Assembly (NCBI RefSeq): GCF_910579375.1
Contig: NZ_CAJTUJ010000075.1
Location: forward strand, 1 to 8,695
DNA from: an uncultured Rikenella sp.
Lineage (GTDB): Bacteria; Bacteroidota; Bacteroidia; Bacteroidales; Rikenellaceae
DNA: 8,695 nt
Reading direction: 5' to 3'
The position numbers and the translations under genes were made by a program. Below the pieces are notes generated by a model. The model was not told the origin of the DNA. It worked only from the letters and a program-made list of their open reading frames with translations, and ran no database searches. Positions 5,574-8,695 of the stretch are shown here, piece after piece. Positions within the stretch are counted from its first letter, which is position 1. Each line of letters opens with the position of its first letter.

Positions 5574-5586
5574 ATAGCGTAGCTAT
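5574..5586. repeat. GTA-loop mini-hairpin
   Basis: The arms atagc (5574-5578) and gctat (5582-5586) flank a gta loop, which reads as tac on the other strand. It directly precedes copy A3, mirroring how 5414-5430 directly follows A2. Confidence 0.45.
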
Positions 5587-5588
5587 CA

Positions 5589-5632
5589 CGAAAGTTCTTT
5601 GCGTCGCTTTCTTTCAAGAAAGCGACAGTTCC
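5589..5632 (-). repeat. A-type palindromic repeat, copy A3, before cydB
   Basis: The block aligns without gaps to A1 (31 of 44 positions identical by my count). The core, gtcgctttctt (5603-5613) with aagaaagcgac (5616-5626) around a tc loop, is a perfect 11-bp stem. Four stem pairs differ from A1 and A2, and each is a double change that keeps pairing. It is oriented oppositely to A2, closing the 264-bp unit. Confidence 0.78.
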
Positions 5633-5671
5633 ATGCGGGTAGACACTTCATCGAAAAATAAAGCATAAGAT

Positions 5672-6820
5672 ATGGATACATTTGAACTGTTGCAACACTA
5701 TTGGTGGTTTCTCGTTTCGCTGTTAGGAGCCCTGCTCGTCTTTCTGCTCTTCGTGCAGGGCGGGCAAAGCCTGCTCTATCGGTTCGGCCGGACGGCGGAA
5801 GAAAAAGAGCGGATCGTCGGGTCGCTCGGGAGGAAATGGGAGCTGACCTTCACCACGCTGGTGACCTTCGGAGGGGCCTTTTTCGCCTCGTTCCCGCTCT
5901 TCTACTCCACCAGCTTCGGAGGGGCGTTCTACGTCTGGATGGCCATTCTGCTGGTCTTCGTCGTTCAGGCCGTCTCGTACGAATACCGCGCCAAGGCCGG
6001 CAATTTCCTCGGGATGAAGACCTACGACGCATTCCTCTTCATCAACGGATGTTGCGGGCCGCTGCTGATCGGGGTGGCCGTCGGGACGTTCTTCACGGGG
6101 GCCAACTTCGCGGTCGATACGGCCAACATCGGAAACACGCAGGCCGCGGCGGCGACGGTGTCGCACTGGACGACACCGTGGAGGGGACTGGAGGCGGTGC
6201 TCGACTACCGGAATCTGGCGCTCGGGATCGCGGTGCTGCTGCTGGCGAGGGCCCTCGGGATGCTCTACCTGATCAACGACCTCGACGACGAGACGATCCG
6301 CCGAAGGGCGCGCAGGGAGCTCAGGATCGAGGGGCCGGCGTTCGTGCTCTTTTTCCTGATTTTCCTTGTCAGCATTCTCTGCTCGGCGGGATGGGCGGCC
6401 GATGCGGGCACCGGGGTGATCTCCATAGAGCCGTACAAATACCTCCGCAACCTGCTGGAGATGCCGGCGGTGCTGATCTTTCTGCTGGCGGGGGTGGCGG
6501 CGGTACTGACGGGCCTGATCAAGGGGATATTCACGGACAGTCGCAAGGGAATCTGGTTCGCGGGGGCGGGAACGGTGGCGACGGTGCTGGCGCTGCTGCT
6601 GACGGCGGGGTGGAACGGAACGGCCTACTACCCGTCGCTGACCGATCCGCAAAGTTCGCTGACGATCCGCAACAGCAGCTCGTCGCTCTTCACGTTGCAG
6701 GTGATGAGCTGGGTGTCGCTGCTGATTCCGTTCGTGGTGGCTTACATCTGGTATGCGTGGCGGTCGCTGGCGCGGAAGGAGCCGGCGGAGGGAGCGGAGG
6801 TCGAAAAGGAGGGGTATTGA
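5672..6820 (+). CDS. cydB: Cytochrome bd ubiquinol oxidase subunit II
   Basis: This 382-residue multi-spanning membrane protein is the structural partner of CydA in cytochrome bd oxidase. Family features include KWELTFTTLVTFGGAFFA followed by SFPLFYS (residues 55-79), NDLDDETIRRRARR in a cytosolic loop (about residues 207-220), and the C-terminal SSSLFTLQVMSWVSLLIPFV stretch corresponding to the conserved last helices. Hydrophobic helices are spread over the whole length and the tail is charged. The length is typical. The start is preceded by an A-rich stretch rather than a strong Shine-Dalgarno sequence, as is common in Bacteroidetes. It must be expressed with cydA to form the heterodimer, yet is separated from it by 338 bp of palindromic DNA, so it either has readthrough transcription or its own promoter in or beside the insert. 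Confidence 0.97.
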   Translation: MDTFELLQHYWWFLVSLLGALLVFLLFVQGGQSLLYRFGRTAEEKERIVGSLGRKWELTFTTLVTFGGAFFASFPLFYSTSFGGAFYVWMAILLVFVVQAVSYEYRAKAGNFLGMKTYDAFLFINGCCGPLLIGVAVGTFFTGANFAVDTANIGNTQAAAATVSHWTTPWRGLEAVLDYRNLALGIAVLLLARALGMLYLINDLDDETIRRRARRELRIEGPAFVLFFLIFLVSILCSAGWAADAGTGVISIEPYKYLRNLLEMPAVLIFLLAGVAAVLTGLIKGIFTDSRKGIWFAGAGTVATVLALLLTAGWNGTAYYPSLTDPQSSLTIRNSSSSLFTLQVMSWVSLLIPFVVAYIWYAWRSLARKEPAEGAEVEKEGY

Positions 6821-6822
6821 GA

Positions 6823-7404
6823 ATGGAGCTTGCCGAAATGGCCGAGGCGGTCGACCGCGAGATCGAACGGACGATCCGGGAAAACGGTCTCGCGCTGGAA
6901 CGGTTCGAAGGGAAGGAAAAGAGGGCGCTTATCGACAGGTTGTTCGACCAATTCGTCTTTCGGGACGAGGCGGAGGGGCCGAATTGGCTGTGGGAGGAGT
7001 TAAAATACTGCTCGGAGGAGGTCGATTGTCGTGGGGAGGATCCCTATTTCCACCTGCTGGAGGCGATCGACCGGGAACGGGTGCTGTATCTCTTCGTGGA
7101 AACGCGCTACGACAGAAAACGCGATTTCTTCGTCTTCAGGGGCAGGATGGAGGATATCCACACGTTCGTGGGCGATTGTCTGGGGCTGGACGAATATCAC
7201 CTCATGACGACGGACGGAGAGGAGCTTTTCTGCGCGACGCATCACGACCAACTGTTCCACGTCGATGCCCGGAGGTCGCCGCGCAACGAGGAGGGACGAA
7301 GGCGGTGGGAAAAACGGGCGGAGGAGCGCAGGCGAAAAATCGAAGAGGCGCGGGAAATCTTAGCGAGATTCGAAAAATCGCAGGACTCGGGAAACTCGGC
7401 CTAA
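6823..7404 (+). CDS. Unrecognised 193-residue soluble protein coupled to cydB
   Basis: I do not recognise this protein with confidence. It is hydrophilic, without signal peptide or membrane segment. The N-terminal third is helical and charged. The middle (about residues 72-147) looks like a mixed alpha/beta domain with RVLYLFVETRYDR, DFFVFRGRMEDIHTFVGDCL, GLDEYHLM and ELFCATHHDQLFHV; the last of these loosely recalls small immunity-type or DUF6756-like proteins, a weak impression only. The C-terminus (about 154-186) is a strongly Arg/Glu-rich helix, likely coiled coil. The start at 6823 is supported by aaaggagggg at 6806-6815, an unusually good Shine-Dalgarno for this group, and lies 2 nt after the cydB stop, which implies translational coupling and co-expression with the oxidase. 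Codon use is like its neighbours. Confidence 0.82.
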   Translation: MELAEMAEAVDREIERTIRENGLALERFEGKEKRALIDRLFDQFVFRDEAEGPNWLWEELKYCSEEVDCRGEDPYFHLLEAIDRERVLYLFVETRYDRKRDFFVFRGRMEDIHTFVGDCLGLDEYHLMTTDGEELFCATHHDQLFHVDARRSPRNEEGRRRWEKRAEERRRKIEEAREILARFEKSQDSGNSA

Positions 7405-7462
7405 TTTTTGTATGATTTCTTGTGTCGCCGACTCCGAATGGAAGAGAAGATAAAAAATATAG

Positions 7463-7470
7463 TATCTTTG
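7463..7470 (+). promoter_or_regulatory. Bacteroidetes-type -7 element ahead of the TraR/DksA gene
   Basis: tatctttg matches the TAnnTTTG consensus of the Bacteroidetes primary sigma factor -7 box. It sits in an AT-rich patch of an otherwise GC-rich window, 80 bp before the start codon. No clear TTTG-like -33 box is present at the usual spacing, so the call rests on the -7 box and the AT-rich context. Confidence 0.45.
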
Positions 7471-7549
7471 TACTAAGCGGAGAGGAGAAATGCAGGGATG
7501 GCGGCGGGATTACGAAATTAACACACTGAAAATTAGGAAGGGAGTCATT

Positions 7550-7936
7550 ATGTCTGGCACGGAAAAAACTCGCTATTCGGACGCCGAACTGGCCGAATTC
7601 AAGCAGATCATACTCGAAAAACTCGAAAAGGCGAAGGCGGATTACGACCTGTTGAGGGCGACGATCACGCACACGTCGAGCAATGGGACGGACGACACGT
7701 CGCCGACGTTCAAGATTCTGGAAGAGGGGGCGGCGACGCTCTCCAAGGAGGAGTCGGGACGGCTGGCGGCCAGGCAGTACAAGTTTATCCAAAACCTGGA
7801 GGCGGCGCTGGTGAGGATCGAAAACAAAACCTATGGGATTTGTCGCGAAACGGGCAAACTGATCCCGAAGGAGCGGCTGCGGGTGGTGCCGCACGCTACG
7901 CTGAGTATCGAGGCCAAGGAGAGCGGGGTCAAATAG
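7550..7936 (+). CDS. TraR/DksA family zinc-finger-like protein
   Basis: This 128-residue cytosolic protein has the DksA plan: a long N-terminal helix, a tip segment NGTDDTSPTFK (45-55) with adjacent acidic residues (D48, D49), a return helix (about 63-92), and the C-terminal globular part YGICRETGKLIPKERLRVVP. DksA binds in the RNA polymerase secondary channel and, with ppGpp, adjusts transcription initiation; acidic coil-tip residues are essential in E. coli. Here only C98 remains of the four zinc ligands, so zinc binding is probably lost, as in other Bacteroidetes members I recall. The start at 7550 is preferred over an in-frame ATG at 7490 because aggaaggga lies just upstream and the family begins near here. 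The extra 20 residues would be unlike the family. It follows a predicted promoter and is probably its own unit. Confidence 0.92.
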   Translation: MSGTEKTRYSDAELAEFKQIILEKLEKAKADYDLLRATITHTSSNGTDDTSPTFKILEEGAATLSKEESGRLAARQYKFIQNLEAALVRIENKTYGICRETGKLIPKERLRVVPHATLSIEAKESGVK

Positions 7937-7978
7937 GGTGCTGAAGAAAATTTGTTGTCTATCCTAACACGGACGGCC

Positions 7979-8068
7979 ATGAAAACCAAACATCAGATCA
8001 TCATTGCGATCGGGGCGGCGATTCTCGTCCTGCTGCTGGTCTTCTGGAGTGTGATGGCGGAATTGTAA
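7979..8068 (+). CDS. Possible 29-residue single-helix membrane peptide
   Basis: The frame encodes MKTKHQ followed by a continuous hydrophobic helix of about 20 residues (IIIAIGAAILVLLLVFWSVM) and a short AEL end. It fits between the TraR/DksA stop (42 bp upstream) and the DUF1343 start (43 bp downstream). The positive N-terminus followed by a hydrophobic stretch predicts an N-in single-span peptide. Support is limited to composition and placement: no strong ribosome binding site is seen and I do not recognise a family. It is not similar to CydX. Confidence 0.42.
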   Translation: MKTKHQIIIAIGAAILVLLLVFWSVMAEL

Positions 8069-8111
8069 CAAAGGTGATCCGCTCAGACTGAATGCGGAGA
8101 TTATTCGAAAG

Positions 8112-8695
8112 ATGAAAAACAAAATTTGGGGTATTGCGGCGGCGATGTGGCTCTCGGTGGGTTGCGTCGCCGCCGCTTCGGTTAAAACGGGGATCGAGAT
8201 ACTGAGGGAACGGGGGTTCGATGTGCTGCGGGGGAAGCGGGTCGGGCTGGTGACCAATCCGACGGGGGTGGACGGAAGGCTGGTCTCGACGATCGACATT
8301 TTGGACAGTGCGGCACGGAGGGGGATGTTCGAGCTGGCGGCGCTCTACGGGCCGGAGCATGGGGTGCGGGGGGATGCGGAGGCGGGGCAGGCGGTGGCGT
8401 CGGGGGTGGACAAGCGGACGGGGGTGAGGGTGTTCAGCCTGTACGGACGAACGACGAGGCCGACGAGGGAGATGCTGGAGGGGGTGGAGGTGCTGGTGTT
8501 CGACATTCAGGACATCGGGACGCGAAGCTACACGTACATCTCGACGATGGGACGGGTGATGGAGGGGGCGGCGGAGGCGGGGGTGCCGGTGGTGGTGCTC
8601 GACAGGCCGAATCCGCTGGGAGGATGCCGGGTCGAGGGGCGGGAGGAGATCGAGGCGGGATACGCGTCGTTCGTGAGTGCGTATCCGATACCGTA
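8112..8695 (+). CDS. DUF1343 protein, NamZ-type exo-beta-N-acetylmuramidase family (3' end outside window)
   Basis: The first 194 codons are present; the family is usually about 400 residues, so roughly half is missing at the window edge, with no sign of a natural truncation. An N-terminal hydrophobic signal (about residues 4-22) predicts export; SVGC at 15-18 is only a weak lipobox, so either signal peptidase could act. Hallmark motifs follow: GKRVGLVTNPTGVD (41-54), LYGPEHGVRGDAEAG (78-92), VFDIQDIGTRSYTYISTM (129-146) and LDRPNPLGG (163-171). Characterised members (NamZ, glycoside hydrolase family 171) release terminal N-acetylmuramic acid from peptidoglycan fragments, which fits cell-wall recycling or scavenging outside the cytoplasm. 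Activity of this member is inferred from family. Codon use is strikingly rich in G at third positions (GGG, GTG, AGG), stronger than in cydB. Confidence 0.92.
   Translation, partial: MKNKIWGIAAAMWLSVGCVAAASVKTGIEILRERGFDVLRGKRVGLVTNPTGVDGRLVSTIDILDSAARRGMFELAALYGPEHGVRGDAEAGQAVASGVDKRTGVRVFSLYGRTTRPTREMLEGVEVLVFDIQDIGTRSYTYISTMGRVMEGAAEAGVPVVVLDRPNPLGGCRVEGREEIEAGYASFVSAYPIP

Larger units (their letters stand above)
5334..5671 (+). other. 338-bp non-coding insert between cydA and cydB
   Basis: No gene is seen here. The main body, 5369-5632, is bounded by inverted A-type repeats (A2 and A3) that begin and end with ggaacc/ggttcc-like termini, giving a 264-bp unit with imperfect terminal inverted repeats. 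Inside are a TAC-loop hairpin (5414-5430), a long imperfect hairpin (5465-5535) and a GTA-loop hairpin (5574-5586). No obvious target-site duplication flanks the unit. The last 39 bases before the cydB start are A-rich and could hold its translation signal. Confidence 0.8.

Noticed and set aside
5701..6822. An open frame overlapping cydB in another phase and running into the next gene
   Set aside because: The part over cydB is Arg/Gly-rich noise. Only the portion from 6823 onward has protein-like composition, a good ribosome binding site and a sensible start.
7979..8068. The 29-residue peptide as CydX
   Set aside because: It is not adjacent to cydAB and shows none of the CydX sequence pattern; only size and a hydrophobic helix are shared.

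Overview
The window looks like chromosomal DNA from a GC-rich member of the Bacteroidales, most likely Rikenellaceae (Alistipes-like). This is inferred from three things. A DUF4492 gene sits directly upstream of cydA, an arrangement I know from Bacteroidetes. A TraR/DksA-family protein has a cysteine-poor zinc-finger region. A TAnnTTTG-type promoter element lies ahead of that gene. No plasmid, phage, transposase, tRNA, rRNA or CRISPR features were seen.

Layout. (1) Positions 113-2788, minus strand, hold a compact three-gene run transcribed leftward: nrnA (DHH/DHHA1 oligoribonuclease/pAp phosphatase), an AlkD-like DNA alkylation repair protein and a TIGR01212/YhcC-type radical SAM protein. Both gaps between these genes are 15 bp. 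(2) Positions 2789-3568 have no gene and are packed with nested palindromes and diverged inverted repeats. (3) Positions 3569-7404, plus strand, hold the cytochrome bd oxidase locus: DUF4492 membrane protein, cydA, a 338-bp non-coding insert, cydB, and an unrecognised soluble protein starting 2 nt after the cydB stop. (4) Positions 7463-8695, plus strand, hold a predicted promoter, a TraR/DksA-family regulator, a possible 29-residue membrane peptide, and the 5' part of a secreted DUF1343 (NamZ-type exo-N-acetylmuramidase family) gene that runs off the window.

The genes themselves are mostly ordinary. CydA and CydB form a high-affinity quinol oxidase; DUF4492 is probably an accessory or assembly partner. 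NrnA and the AlkD-like protein act on nucleic-acid fragments and damaged bases, but no pathway tying the leftward run together is evident.

The unusual part is the non-coding DNA. At least four A-type hairpins with 11-14-bp perfect stems and 2-nt loops occur (57-80, 2837-2866, 5375-5398, 5603-5626). Two of them lie in a 44-bp block that is identical but inverted at 43-86 and 5369-5412. A third block (5589-5632) aligns without gaps to these and differs at four stem pairs, every one a double compensatory change. Three B-type elements (2910-2952, 3090-3132, 3345-3387) share an outer GGAAATC/GATTTCC-like pair enclosing an inner palindrome of differing sequence, and two of them belong to a large inverted repeat. 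A third theme is small hairpins with TAC/GTA loops. Together these suggest a dispersed family of modular structured intergenic elements, one of which splits cydA from cydB. No function can be assigned from this window alone.
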